NCBI GenBank assembly: GCA_026545225.1
Contig: CM048848.1
Location: forward strand, 12,876,853-12,940,852
Length of the DNA: 64,000 bases
Direction of reading: 5' to 3'
Source of the DNA: Cornus controversa
Lineage: Eukaryota > Streptophyta > Magnoliopsida > Cornales > Cornaceae
In this document: in pieces, positions 46,097 to 59,018 of the stretch
Numbering within the stretch: the first letter of the stretch is position 1
Layout: every line of letters begins with the position of its first letter
Made by a program: the position numbers and the translations under genes
Notes under the pieces: generated by a model
The model's database searches: none
What the model was told of the DNA's origin: nothing
The model's input: the letters and a program-made list of their open reading frames with translations, nothing else

Positions 46097-49000
46097 TCAC
46101 TGAGTGAAAACTTCGTTGGAGATGATGATTTATATGAAGGGATTATGAGGTGCAGAACGGCAAATAAAGAAATGGAGAAACTAAGCTTTGTAGATGTAGT
46201 GGTTCAAGAAGTTTTTGAAACTCATCAAGAATTGAACAACAATCATCAAGATGTTCCCAAAAAATTCTTTCAATTGTACTTAACAAAACCAAATAATCCT
46301 CAGGAGGTGAGTGCATTGCTCTTCTGACATGTAGACTTCATAAAAAAAATTTATATTAGAATGTGGATCTGGGGCATGTTCAGAATGAGACTAGAAATTT
46401 GAAATGGTGCAATTGATATGCTTGTAGAAATGACTTAGTTGGAAGTAATAAATTAGTTCCATTTACTGTAGTTGTTTCTTTCATCTATGGAACAGAATCA
46501 GTGTTATTGTTCCTAATGAACTAGTTTCCTAGTTTATTGGGAGAAGCTTTTCCATGTCCAAAGTATGTGACTGGTTGGATTATCACATTAATGCTGTGTT
46601 TGGATTGAGGGAGTTGGGAGGGAAAAGGAAAGGAGAAGAAGGGGGAGTTTATCTTATGTTTGTTTTAAAATTGATGAGGTAAAGGAGATGATTAGGAGGG
46701 AGAAGGATGGAGAGCCTAACCCTTGAAATAGTATTTTGGTTATCCTCTCAGAAGTTAGAAGGATTTGGAAGGGAAGGATAGGAGAGTTAGTGATTACTTG
46801 CTTTGCCCATGCCTTTTAAAACAAGTGAAGTCTTGTTTCGTCCTTACTACATGCGAGATAAGGCAATCATTTCCTTTCTTCTCTCCACTATCTTCTCCAA
46901 ACACACTAAAGAGTTAGAACCATCCTTTCCTTTATTTTTCTTTCTTATTTATCTAGACACTAATAGAAGTTAATACTATCCTTTGCTCACCTTTCTTTTC
47001 TTTCAAAATTAATGTTATCTTCGCATTTATTTTCCCTCCTACTAGTGTTTGTTGGTAAAACTACTCAACTATTTTAAGTATTATTTAAGTTAAATTACTA
47101 TTTTGAGTTTAAGATGGGGAGAATGGTAATGGTAGTGTGGTCTATATAATAAAAGAAACTGAGACTCATCTGCATGATAATAAGGTGTGCGACCAATTAC
47201 TACATAAAAAAATAGTCAAGTTGTAAAATGGTTGCAGCATAATAATCGATATTCCCCCGTCACGGCTGATTGAAGCAATCGGATTTGCACTACATAGCAA
47301 CCGGAGTGGCTTTGAAAGTCACTTGTGCTTATTTTCCAAGACTGGTGTTTGTTGATCAATATGTGGAGGATTATCAAACAGAACTCTATTTAAGAATTTC
47401 TGTTGTTGATTAATGTGGAAAGTTATTGTTGGAACCATGATAATTTGGAAGAGATCTTGGAGTGATTTCTATTCTGTTAAAAGTTGCATCTTCACATAAA
47501 AAGTTCTCTAGTTGGATTGAAGCATGCATGTTGAAGCAAGGTCTGATAGAGGATTATTTTCATTTTTTTAGCCATTGTGCAAGTAAAAAGGTTTTGGCTA
47601 CAAATTAGCAGGTGTTGGTGATGGCAGTGTTGTGTTAAAGGTAAACTGCTACGCACATGTGAACTTGAGAAGCCTGTGACATTTTACGCTTCTGAAGATC
47701 ATGGAGCTGTTTTTATTGGTATATGATATTTTAGGAGTAAATGTATTCTCATCTCCTATCTCATTCACGGGAGATGTATGGCATGGCTGTGTCATGAAGT
47801 AGCGCCCTACTGTATTACAATTTTTGGTGTTGAGCTGAATCATAATCTCTGAGGTGTTAGATATGGGTGTTTTCGGTAAGGGTGCATATGGTTTGATTTG
47901 GATTTATTTAGAAGTTAAACCAAAACCAAACCAGTCAATGGTCCACAAAATTTAGAACTGAATGGAAGGAACCACCTAAACCGAGCCACTAAAAACCTTA
48001 TAAGAACTGTTTGGATCGATTTTATTATATGCATTGGGTTTACCTAAAAACACATCCTAGTAATAACTAGGCCTAATCCAATCAAGCCTTGCTTATCCAG
48101 CCTAAATATTTGTTAAACATCCTAATGGACAATACATTATCCATATTCTATTTGAATTTTGATATAAGTTGGATTAACATTCCCTCATTTGTAAGTGTCT
48201 GTAATTTACTTGCTAAAGATTAATCAACATTTCCTCAATTCATATGTAACATTGATATATTGTGGTGCAAATATATGATAACAATTGTTATCAACCAATC
48301 AAATAAAAGCAAATATAAATGTGTGTGAATATCCAGGTTCATTTTGGATTGGGGCCCTAAGCCATTAATTAAACTGATCCTAACGGTTCCACTACTAATA
48401 AAAATGGGATTTACTATTGTCCCTCTGAACCAAAACATATGATTCGGCTTGGTCTTGACCGACATGATTTGAACCATATCCCCCTTTTTTTTTGCTATTA
48501 GAAGAATATAAGAAATTATAGATTAGGTCATGAATAGTGTTATTCAATATGGAGTTAAATCTGCAGCTGCTAGGTTGTATTAGAGATTTTAAATAGAGGC
48601 TGGGTGTTATTCCTTTCCACCGAAAGGAGAAGTCAAGTAGTGGTGGTTCTGGTTTACAAAGTAGACAAAGGTGAAAACCAATTGTGCATTTGCATGTTCG
48701 AGTGGAATGGTTCTTCCCTTTCCCTTGGAGCTTTTCTAGCAGCAAATTTTAGTTTTCCCATGATGGTGGCAGAAAAACATTTGAAAAATGCTCATGTCAA
48801 CCGGAGTGCAACTTATGTATCTTAATAGTTAGCATGTCCAAGTGCATCAACGTGCACAGTTAATGTAGATAAATGTGTTTAGAATGGATGATTCCATGGT
48901 TAGAATTTTATATAAATAAAATATATAATTGAAAATTTGAGGACATTAGAATATTCCTTGATGCGCTCTCTCTCTCTTTCTCTGTGTAACAAAGTACGTG

Positions 49001-50195
49001 TACTGTTAGGTTGATTCAAATTCGTATTGTGATTATGTTTCTAATATAGAGTTATATCTTATTAGGTAATTTTTTAGTAGGCAAGTCTTGGTTACTTGTT
49101 AGGCAAGTCTTAGGCTCTAAGGAATTATAATCCTGTCCACCAAGGAATTGAGTTTTGGGCTCTATAAATAGTTACCTATGCTATAAGTTGAGACGAGTGA
49201 GAAGAAAAGGGGCAATTCTCTCATTGTATTTGAGAGGTTACTCTCATTGTTTTGAGAGGGCAACTCTTGCATAGAGATAATACTCTCATTATTATTGAGA
49301 GGGCACTTAAAGAGAATTTTTGTTTAGAATTTGTGATTTCCCTTTGAGTGAGATTGGGTGTATAAGGGTTGAGAGTTGAGTGTACTCTTGATACAATCTT
49401 TTAACTTGTACTGTTACAATCTATATAGTGAAATCGGGCTCTCTGTGGACGTAGGCTTGTTCAGCCGAACCACGTATAATTCTTGGTGTGTTCTTGCAAA
49501 TTTCTTCGTGCTTGTTTACTTATCATCGCATTGTAATATTTGGTGGTTTGTGACTGGGGGCTTGTTTCCTATGCTATCAATTTGTTGCACTTTTCTGTAC
49601 TACATTTAATCTACAAAAAAAATTGCACATAGCCCTCTTATGATCACATGGCCGTTAATATAATGACAGAAAGTTATATTATATGCTTTAAATGATGTTT
49701 TTACCCTTAATGTCAAAGAATTTTGTGCCACTGATTGCAGAAAATGAAAGAATTATATTTTGCAAAACATGTCCTAACACTCCCAGTATCCATATGACTT
49801 CGTATGCCTCTGGGCAAGTAGGTTGTGTTGCAGTTTTCAATTAAAATATAGTATAAAATATATCTCTTATGAAGGTCAATATAGTATTTTTACCTTGTTG
49901 CTAATGGCCATGTGTCGTTAAGGGGTTATGTGCAATTTTTATTTTTTTTTTGTAGATCAGGGCTTTGAGTGGCAATTGGTCCATGTTGGTGTGGCTCATT
50001 TGCTCACTCGCTTATGGATAATCATGAGCACAGTAGCTATTGTTATTTATATGTTTATGCTTCTTAATGTGTTTTTTAATGATGTTGGTTGAATTTTAAC
50101 AGGAATGGATTGCTGAGATTGGTGAACTTGTTGATGTTGTTGCTACTACCATATATGGGGACTCATTAGAACGTGTTACGAGACAACAATTGTAA
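46097..50195 (+). CDS. Unrecognised small protein, last two coding exons (46097-46306, 50103-50195)
   Basis: Exon 46097-46306 (70 codons, phase 0) follows CTGCAG and ends GAG|GTGAGT. Exon 50103-50195 follows TTTTAACAG and ends in TAA. Joined, they keep one frame with no break over 100 codons. The product is acidic and helical (SLSENFVGDDDLYEG, KLSFVDVVVQEVFETHQEL, EWIAEIGELVDVVATTIYG). I do not recognise the family. A candidate first exon at 44176-44202 (ATG, nine codons, then GTGAGG donor) would join in phase, with an in-frame stop upstream, giving about 109 residues. The intron 46307-50102 contains a foldback-like region and a Copia-type solo LTR. The open joined frame, consensus splice sites and ordinary composition argue for a real gene. 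Confidence 0.6.
46307..48998 (+). other. Intron sequence with a possible foldback element
   Basis: No gene is seen. Near 46591-46906 the ends TGTGTTTGGAT and TCCAAACACAC are short inverted repeats around a purine-rich left half and pyrimidine-rich right half, suggesting a MITE. The rest is unremarkable A/T-rich DNA. Confidence 0.4.
49004..49597 (+). mobile_element. Probable Copia-type solo LTR
   Basis: It starts TGTTAGGTTG, has a TATA box CTATAAATAG (near 49160), purine-rich GAGAGGGCA repeats and a TGTGGACGTAGGC motif near 49443. That motif is characteristic of the R/U5 part of plant Copia LTRs. TGTAC occurs just before the start (48999-49003) and near 49596, but the right terminus is not a clean CA. 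The end is uncertain. No coding region follows. Confidence 0.6.
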
Positions 50196-50833
50196 CAGAC
50201 TCAATACCTTCTCAATTCTGAATAATTTCCTTGTTTTCATGGATAGTGTGATTTGTCTGCTGGTTTCATGGTATCAAAATTTGGATGGTTTCTTGATAAA
50301 AGACATGGACACATTTGATTTTAACAGTAGCCAATGAGGAAAGTAAGTCCTGGGTGATAAGCAAGTGAATTTTTGTGGGAACATAGAAAGAAACAATCAA
50401 TAATGTGAATCTTTTTATCATGTTATAAGGTCTGTGTTTGTTGAAAGTCTGTTATCTCATTTTGGTTATCCTGAGAATCAATCTTGGTTCATATAAAAAT
50501 ATGCTGTGGATCTGAACTAAAGGGCCAGTACTCATGAGACATAAGTTACCACAGTAAGAGAACCATAACCAGAGGCTTCTCATTGTGAAAATGAAGAAAT
50601 ATGCTTGATATGAAATTGATATTCATAGGCAATCTCAGTTAATGAACTTGGGATTCAACAAACTGCTTTCAGAACTCATTTCATGGTAATAATACTTTGT
50701 ACAGTGTATACAATGACCTGGATTAATGGCAATCTCAGTTGTGAAGTGGTACAGTGTAGTTATCCACTTGAAGAATAAACTAAAAAGTCTAAAATCAATG
50801 TTAATACTACTTTGACAATAACATCAGTCTCTT

Positions 50834-50888
<55 letters not shown>

Positions 50889-53800
50889 TTGAAAGGTATA
50901 ATAGTCTCTTCTTGAATATTCACAGCTGAAATATGTTACCTCAAAAAGTAAATAACTTCACTATCATAATTGCAAAGCCAAACAAGTTGCCTGGTCTTTG
51001 GGACAATATACACCTTTTTCAATACATTCTTCTTTTTCTCTTTATTCCCTCTTTATATTCAGGTCCACATTTGCACTATCTGCACATGTATACAATGGGG
51101 GCAAGCAAGGTTACAATGACCATAATCATATATATATATATATATATATATAGATAAACTTTTTTACTACTTTCTCACCTTCCAAATTAAAAGGTGAGGG
51201 TTCAAGTCTCTATAAAATACAAAAGTAGGTGTATGAGTTTCAAAGGAAAAAAATAAATCTTTACTTGTAAAAAAATAAATAATTAAAAACTAGTTTTGAA
51301 TTTAGAAGTTTCTGTTTTTTGACTTGTTCTAACCTGTGTGAATGGCTTGCAATAACTTGATGTGTGACTAAACTTTATAGATCATCATTATTCTAATTAA
51401 TGTTTAATAGGTTGAAGGAGGAGTGTATTTAGGGAGAGAAAGATAAGAAGGTTGAAAATTAGGAAGATAAGACGTAGGAGGAGGAAAATGAGAGGCAACT
51501 TCAAGGTGTGTCAATGAGAGGAAGCTATAATTAATTATCTCTTAAATTAATACTATATATGTACAAAGTTTTTGGAATGTCTATATAAAAGATTGGATTA
51601 GAAAAATATGATTTTTTAATAGCAACATATAGACAAAATGAAAATGCTTTTCAGATTATCATACTCTAGGGTATGCATGACGTCACTACTTGGATAATCG
51701 ATACATATTTTTTTATATAAATTCTTTTAAAAGATAAACTTTAAATATATAGAATCAAAATACAAAAGTTTGACTTAGTGGTATGTCTTCTACTTTTAAA
51801 TTGAAAGAAGGGAGAAGGTTTAAGTCTCACACAAATATTATACTCGGACTTACGCGATGCACGTGATTTGTGAACTCATCCGAAGGATTTGAAAATTCAT
51901 GTTTATAAAATTAAAAAAAAAAAAACACGCATTTCATTTAAATTCAAGTAATTAATTACCTACTCATGCACCAAAGAATTAGGTACATTCTTCACAAACT
52001 AAAATAATGGTTAAATGTGAAGTTACCAGATTTTAAGTCAATTATTTATAGAAGAAATAAATTTTTTGCCACGTGTCATGGGTTGATGAGAGAGAGAGAG
52101 AGGGCTTTCACATCACTTGCCTATATATCGCATAATAAGACCATAAGAGCAAAGCAAAGTCACCAATCATATCATAAACAAAACCAAATCTTCCTTCAAA
52201 AATTCAAACACAGACACATCTTATTCTTACCTAATTTCAATCTTCAAGGATCCAAAGTCAACAAATGGTGGGTCCCACTTCCTCAATCTATCATTCCTTC
52301 CCTATACACCTTTTTATTTTTGCTATGGAAATTCCCTTGACCAAATGGAAATTGACATACCCTCTTATTTAATTCACTCTTTTTTTTGTACTAACCCCAA
52401 ACTTCTAATTTCTCAATTTTTTTATTTTATTTTATAGAACAATACTTCCTCATGCATGAATAACGTGTATATTTTAAAATTGAAAATTATAAAAAATAAA
52501 TTAAAAATTTTTAATTTTTCATACCTTATATTTTAAATTCAAAATAAATAGATATCATTTTATTATTATACTACGATAGTGAGAAAAAGGTTCCTCCTCT
52601 CCTGACCGTTGAATAGACAATTATTCTCTATTTTTATAAGTATTAGTGCATTGTCAGTGTCTATGACACTATAATAAATATAATATTATTTTAGGTATGA
52701 GAGGAAGTAGATATATATATATATATGTATGTAAATTTAGTATGTGAATTGTAATTATTTAATAGTAGATAGAGAGTTATTTTATACTATAAATAGGTAT
52801 AGATATTTTAAATTACAAAATCGATTTTTTAAAATTTTTTTATTATTGTATAATTTTTTTTTTTTTGAAATATTCAAAGATATTCTCTTGATTAGTCTTT
52901 TCTAATATATATCCACTATTTAATCATAATAAATTGTACATATGAAAATTTGTCTTACTCACATCTAGGGCCTATGGGAATGACTTAGAAATGATGGTCA
53001 TATGATCAATGAGCCGAGAAACTTGACTAGTCAATGCTTTATGTTATAGCACATCCAAAATCTTTAAACAAAGCTATGTAATTTTCATTCTTGGGGCCAA
53101 ACTTGATTGTCATTTTTCTTTTTCTTGTCCAACTCAAATTGACAACACATGAATGTCTAAAGTATAGATTCTCAAAAAGTTATACAACATTTTCTTCTCA
53201 TGTGTCATAATTGTTTTTTTTTGTGTTCCCACTAGATGTAATTTTATTTATTTATTTGGATACGTCATACGTGACCTATTAATTTTAATTTAAAAATAAT
53301 TATACCCCTTTGAAATAATATAGAGATAACATTAGTAAAAGGTCAAAAAAATGTAATGAAATAATAAATATAAGTCCAACAAGGAAACAATTGGACACGT
53401 TACCAAGAAAACTAAGATAGTAAGAATGAGTCCAAACTTGCCCATAGGTCAAGTAAGAGAGCAATGAGGGAGCTACAATTGGTCCCTGCCCCCTCAATTT
53501 TTTTATATTTTTCATTTTATATATATAGAATTTTACAATATTCTAGAACTTTCTCGTACTTTTAATTTTTAATGTCCAATTTAATCTATCTTTCTTTCTC
53601 TTATTACTCAAAACTCCATATCTCCATCTTTAATTCTCTTTTTTTTTTTTTTTTTACACAACTTTCTTTTAGCTATTTTTTCTTTAATAACTCTAAGAAA
53701 GTATGAAAAAAAAAAACCCTTAAATAAAGCATTCTTGTACATGTAAACTTCTTTTTTATTGTATATAATGCATGGAAATCATGAATATACACCGGTTACA

Positions 53801-54828
53801 AAAATGTGAAAAGTTATACCGTAAATGGTGCAATTCTCTTATTTATTTGATTTAATCTAATTATATTAGTTTTTATTTTGGAGTATAAGTTTCAGATGCA
53901 AAGATGAGTTCCATTCACTATTTTTTAATAAGAACTTTCTAGGTTTGTTGAGTTATAACTAATTTGACTAATTAAAAAGTTCTTAATAATATATTTCGTG
54001 TAAGAATGTATGAGAAATACACTAAAACACATGCACACATTTGAATTTTTTTTGTTTTATATAATTGTTTTACTTAAATATACATAATTTTTCTCTTCAA
54101 TTTGTATGAAAATATTACTTAATATAAAATTTCATCGAAAAACAATTGTAAATATAATAAATGAAAACATTATTTATATTTACTGTTTTTTTAAAATTAA
54201 TTTATCTTACTATTTTTCAACAGTGGCTCCCCTCAATTGAATTTAGGCTTCCTCACTGCATCAAAATCTGAAGTCAACCATTAGTTTTTCTTCTATTATA
54301 CACATTAGGCTCATTATTTCCTTAAATGAAAGCTTAAGTATGGACATATATTAAAAAATTTCTCCATGTTGAATACTTGGTAGGTTTTACATGTATTGGA
54401 CGAGTTTGTCGGTATTTTTATTCAAAATATTGTTAGATATTCAGGCATGTGTTACATGTGTGGTCAATCATAATTATGTTAGCACATAATCAGAAGAGAT
54501 ACGTGTGTGGTATGTATATAATATATATATATATAGAGAGAGAGAGTTTTCTCTAGACATAAGCATTGCCTATATGACGCTTACATGTATAGAAATGCAT
54601 TACGTGCATAACATGGTATAATCTGATAAACTTTTTGTAGAACTTTTGCTTTATATGAATATGCCAAGAAAAGCTCTCCAATCCCAATCAAAAGAGGAAC
54701 ACCCAATGCATATAGACTACTAATATTCAAACACATCTTACCTAATTCATAAAACATCGAGTATGAAGAGTCAAGAATGTGGGACCCATATATTCAATCA
54801 TTGTTCATTCCTTGTATATATATATTCT
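50196..54828. other. Intergenic A/T-rich DNA with TA microsatellites
   Basis: No gene is supported. (TA)n runs occur at 50836-50884 and 51128-51151. T- and A-rich stretches are frequent (for example 52850-52866 and 53637-53656). Short ORFs here have no motifs and biased composition. Confidence 0.6.
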
Positions 54829-54904
54829 CACTGGTCTTTCTTCATTATTGTGATATATTTATATATATATATAAATATATCACAATAATGAAGAAATACC
54901 AGTG
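54829..54904. repeat. 76-bp near-perfect palindrome (hairpin)
   Basis: The arms read from CACTGGT inwards through TTCATTATTGTGATATATT and back out to ACCAGTG, with a single mismatch (C opposite A expected near 54836). The centre is a TA run, so the molecule could fold into a stem of up to about 36 bp. It does not extend beyond 54829 or 54904. Candidates are a very small foldback element or a small-RNA precursor. Confidence 0.9.
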
Positions 54905-55125
54905 ATTAGGTTACAGATATTTAAAGTCCTTAACTACTCACATGTTCTCTCTCAGTAAACTCCTTTCTTCTCCAGGTTCCATGCACAACTACCATAATAT
55001 ACATATAGGACAGCTAACTTATGTCTAATTATTCTTCTGAATTGAAATCATCCACCTAAAGTTAGACTCTCTCTCTCTCTCTCTCTCTCTCTCATACAAT
55101 ATTATTCTTTCTTGAACTTCTCTAT

Positions 55126-55163
<38 letters not shown>

Positions 55164-56866
55164 GTGGATTGCAATTGAATTATATATGCTCCTATGGGGT
55201 ATTAGGAGTATTTAGTTTGATGGTACTATAAAATAATGGCTTGAGCTTGAATAGTGTTGCAATTTGGGCCAAACAATTGACTGATTTATGGTCAAGATAG
55301 ATGTGCTAATTGTATTTAATTTGGACGAACAGTGTAGTGTATATAAACAAAGATATGATTAGACAAACTGATTTCCGCTGAACTAGCTAGCTGAGAATGA
55401 AATATATATATATATATATATATAGGCTATATATGTAGTGCTGAGATCGCATTGCATTGAGGTTTCTTGTTAGAATATACTTGCAAATATTATATATATG
55501 ATGGCATGGTGTACGTTTAATTAGGCAGATGACATCTTTGACTGAATGACATTGCTTTGCAGTAAATGTCAAACTTTTAATGGTGTAGTAGGTTGAATTG
55601 AATGTTAATAAGGTCAAAAGAGAGACATATATGGGGACCAAATCACTCTATTCTAAGGGAGAGAAGAGTTGGAGACACACCGATCACCTTTTTAGGTGGA
55701 CGTATATTTTCCGTTGGATAATTTTTCGGGACAGTTTCGACAAGTTTGTTAAAAGTTTTGTTGTTAATTTTACATTGTTTTTTTGGGTCAAATTTTTTGT
55801 TGTTAATGTACGTTGTTTTTTCCGGTCAAATTTCATTGTTAAAGATTCTGAAATTATATTTTTTTTTTATTTTTGACATATTTTAAAAGTTATTATTAGT
55901 AGTCTGAAGAATTCGAATTCTTTTAATTTTTGGGTAATCAGTAAGTTTTTTATTATATTTTGCAAAATTTTTAAAGAAATTATATTGTCTGGTTTTCTTT
56001 TAATTTATTTTTGGTTGATTCGTACTTCCACTTCCTCGCTACTTATCATTTTTCTAGTATTGGTTAGTTAAAATTTATTTTTTTATTTAAGCATTAATCT
56101 TATTAGAAATTTGTTTTAAAAAATTAACTAAACTTCTTTGAAATCTTAGAAGAATCATTGGGGGGAGAGCAATTGAAAATTTTGGAAAAACTTGTCAGAA
56201 GATTTTTCGTAACATTTTGAAAAATGAGAAATGATGTATACTTGTACTTCACTTTATTTTTTAAAAAAGAAAATAAAAAAATATCCTCAAAAGTGATTTT
56301 AAAAATATTTTGAAGGGCAATTATGTTATTTTCTATTATGAATAAAAAACAAGTGGAGCTCAAATAAATACAAAAGAAGCGTGAAAATCAATTTTTCTTG
56401 AAAACTTGCACTATGCATATAACTTGTAAAAGACTTTCATGAAGCACTTGAAAGCGTAAAAGTCAAAAAACAATCGGACAAATCATCAACTTTTAGAGAG
56501 AATTTGGATTCCAACTAATGTTAGGAGGGACGTTACCCGAACCTTCTTCCTCAAGGGCCTCAACATAAAACAAAATTGATACATGCAAGCATTTTGTATA
56601 TTTATATACGCACATGTATATATATATATATATATATATATATGCATTACTAAATTATACTATTGAATATATCTCTACACGGTCATGATTGGTAAGCTAG
56701 AGAGAGGGCTGCGAATTAAATATGAAGCAGTGAAATTCAGCAGCTCGCGAGCGCCAACATTCATTCACTCAGATCAATGTGGATATTTGGACGATCGATC
56801 ACAGATTTGAGATTTTAGATACTCTTATCAGATGATAGATCTATTCTGTTGTATTCCTCAATTTTG

Positions 56867-56909
<43 letters not shown>

Positions 56910-57142
56910 TTATATATATATATATATATATATCACATTCACACTTTTCTAGGAGGAGTAGGAGATCGATCAGTAGGAGGATCCTCATCCTTTTATTGTT
57001 TTGTTCCCCTGCACACGCCAAAACTCTACCAATGCCCCTATTCTTTTTACCTCAGCTGCCCTACTACAACACTACAACAATACCCATCACCCTATTCAAT
57101 TCACACACACCCCAACAACACTTCTATACTTCATATATTACA

Positions 57143-57180
<38 letters not shown>

Positions 57181-57627
57181 CATACACATATATACACAAA
57201 GAAATCTCCTCATAAATAATCTAGAAAGCATAGGTACCGACAAGATATATCTCAAAACAAAATATAAATATGTTAAGATACAAAAATATAAATAAAAAAA
57301 TAACACAAAAGTGCAAGCAAAAAACTTCCTAGAATTTGTTCCGAAGTGTAAATTCACTTTGTTAACTATTTTTTAAAGCAAGTTAATCTCTTATATCAAA
57401 GAAGTTGACATATTAAATTTACCGATAAACTATAATGACATATATATCATTTACTATCAATATTATGCTCTTTTCTCTATAAATATATTATTTTTTAAAA
57501 ATTTAAAAAATAAAAAATAGTTAGATAAAATTCCTAAATAATATGTTTAGAAACATACAAAAATAAAAAAGCTAATAGAACTTTACTTAGGATTTTTTTT
57601 TTAAAAAAATATTAATCAACTTTTATT
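54905..57627. other. Intergenic A/T-rich DNA with CT and TA microsatellites
   Basis: No gene is supported. Microsatellites are (CT)n 55066-55093, (AT)n 55129-55159, (TA)n 55402-55424, (TA)n 56619-56643, a compound (CT)n(TA)n at 56872-56933, and (TA)n near 57146-57176. ORFs spanning them are translations of repeats. Confidence 0.7.
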
Positions 57628-57632
57628 ATTAA

Positions 57633-58559
57633 TGATGAATCACAAATTCACTCCTGGACTGATCAAACATCAACCTGTAAAAAGATAAATAAAGGATAAT
57701 CGAAAGAATACCGGTGCAGTGCCGGTCGACTACACTCTGACAATCAAGTCAGAAATCGGAAGGGCTTTAAAAGTTATGAAAGAATTCAGAGGGTGTTAAT
57801 TGCATACTTGGTATATGAATCGTCTTTGTATTTATAATAATCAAATGGGAACGTGTCCCAGTAGGAGACTGACTCTTCAATTTCCTAGACTTATTTGGGA
57901 GAGATCATTCCTAGTCAAAGTATATTTTTTGTCCACGTTACGTAGTCTTCAACTTTCACGCTTATACATGTCACATGTAGTGACCATTGTGGGCGGGTGT
58001 GATGTAGATGGGTGCAAGAAGAGACACTGGGCTGAGCTACCACACTGGTAGGCTACAGGGTGCTCAATCCCACATCACCTGGGTGTGGAGAAAGAGATGT
58101 GCTTATATGTAGTGTGTTCTCTCCAAATGGTATAAGGCTTTTTTTGAGTAAAACCTAAGAGCAAAAACTGTGCGAGCTTAGGCCCAAAGCAGATAATATC
58201 ATACCATCAGGTAGAGCGAGGTATTACAATTGGTATCAAAGCTTGAACCCAGCCGAAAGTGTGCCGATGAGGACGTCGGCCCTTGTAGGGGGGATTGTAG
58301 TGACCCTTGTGGGCAAGTGCAAGAAGAGACACTAGGCTGAGCTACCACACTGGCAGGGTACAGGGTGCTCAATCCCAGATTGTCTGGGTGTGGAGAGGGG
58401 GATGTGCTTAAATGTAGTGTATTCTTTCCAAATGATATGAGGCCTTTTGGGGTAAAATCCAAGAGCAAAAATCGTGCGGGCTTAGGCCTAAAGTGGACAA
58501 TATCATACCATTAGGTGGAGCGGGATATTACATCACAATTGGAGTTAAATACTCTATCA
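57633..58559 (-). repeat. Element 5 putative 3' LTR (about 365 bp plus TRIM insertion)
   Basis: On the plus strand it begins TGATGAATCA and ends CTCTATCA. The minus-strand purine tract CATGAACAGGGGGCATC lies just right of it. A minus-strand ATTATAAATACAAAG box lies near 57826-57840. Removing the TRIM and one TCACA leaves about 365 bases. The second LTR is outside the window, so the ends are provisional. Confidence 0.5.
57976..58532 (+). mobile_element. TRIM (terminal-repeat retrotransposon in miniature), 557 bp, TSD TCACA
   Basis: Two LTRs (57976-58228 and 58296-58532) each begin TGTAGTGACC and end ATTACA. The 67-bp interior carries a tRNA-Met-type primer site TGGTATCAAAGC (58231-58242) two bases after the first LTR. 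A purine tract GTAGGGGGGA lies before the second. TCACA flanks the element at 57971-57975 and 58533-58537. The LTRs differ by an extra 16 or so bases near the start of the first and by scattered substitutions. It encodes no protein and must be moved by another element's enzymes. Confidence 0.93.
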
Positions 58560-59018
58560 GATGCCCCCTGTTCATGAGAGTCACTAATCGGACCGTAGGA
58601 ACACCATGGCTGGCGTGTTAGGCTTTATCTTGGCCCATGAATTTTAAACAGCTACAAGCTTTCTTTTTTCTTTTTAGCTGCCCTTAGGGGCTGGACGGCC
58701 TCGGTTGCTCTTGGGGGCTGGCTGCTCCTGACTGTGGCATTTGTCGCCCTTGAGGAGTGGCTTCAACTTTAGCTATACAACCGTTTGAATATGAACGTTG
58801 CTTTATAACCATTTACTTTCTAACTGTTGGCTTTCTAGCCATTGGTCACACCTCTATATAAACCCCCTTACTCTTTTCTTTTTCATTCACTCGGCACATT
58901 TCTTCTCTATCCTTTTTACATTTCTCTTCCTTCTTCCCTCTTCACTTTCCTTCTCTCCTGTTCTCAGTATTTTATCCAACTTAACTCTAAGAAGTCAAGC
59001 CTGGTTTGTTGATTTTCC
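58560..59018 (+). promoter_or_regulatory. Promoter region of the Element 5 antisense ORF
   Basis: A TATA box CTATATAAA at 58854-58862 lies 156 bases before the ATG at 59019, with a pyrimidine-rich (C/T) leader from 58865 to 58980. This is ordinary plant promoter layout on the strand opposite to pol. Confidence 0.6.

Noticed and set aside
51765..51870. Possible SINE with pol III A-box-like TGACTTAGTGG and B-box-like GGTTTAAGTCTC
   Set aside because: Both boxes deviate from consensus, and no tail or target duplication is visible. A similar B-box-like string at 51189 lacks a partner.
56832..57357. ORFs near 57000 with long I/Y and S/L runs
   Set aside because: They are translations of TA and CT microsatellites.
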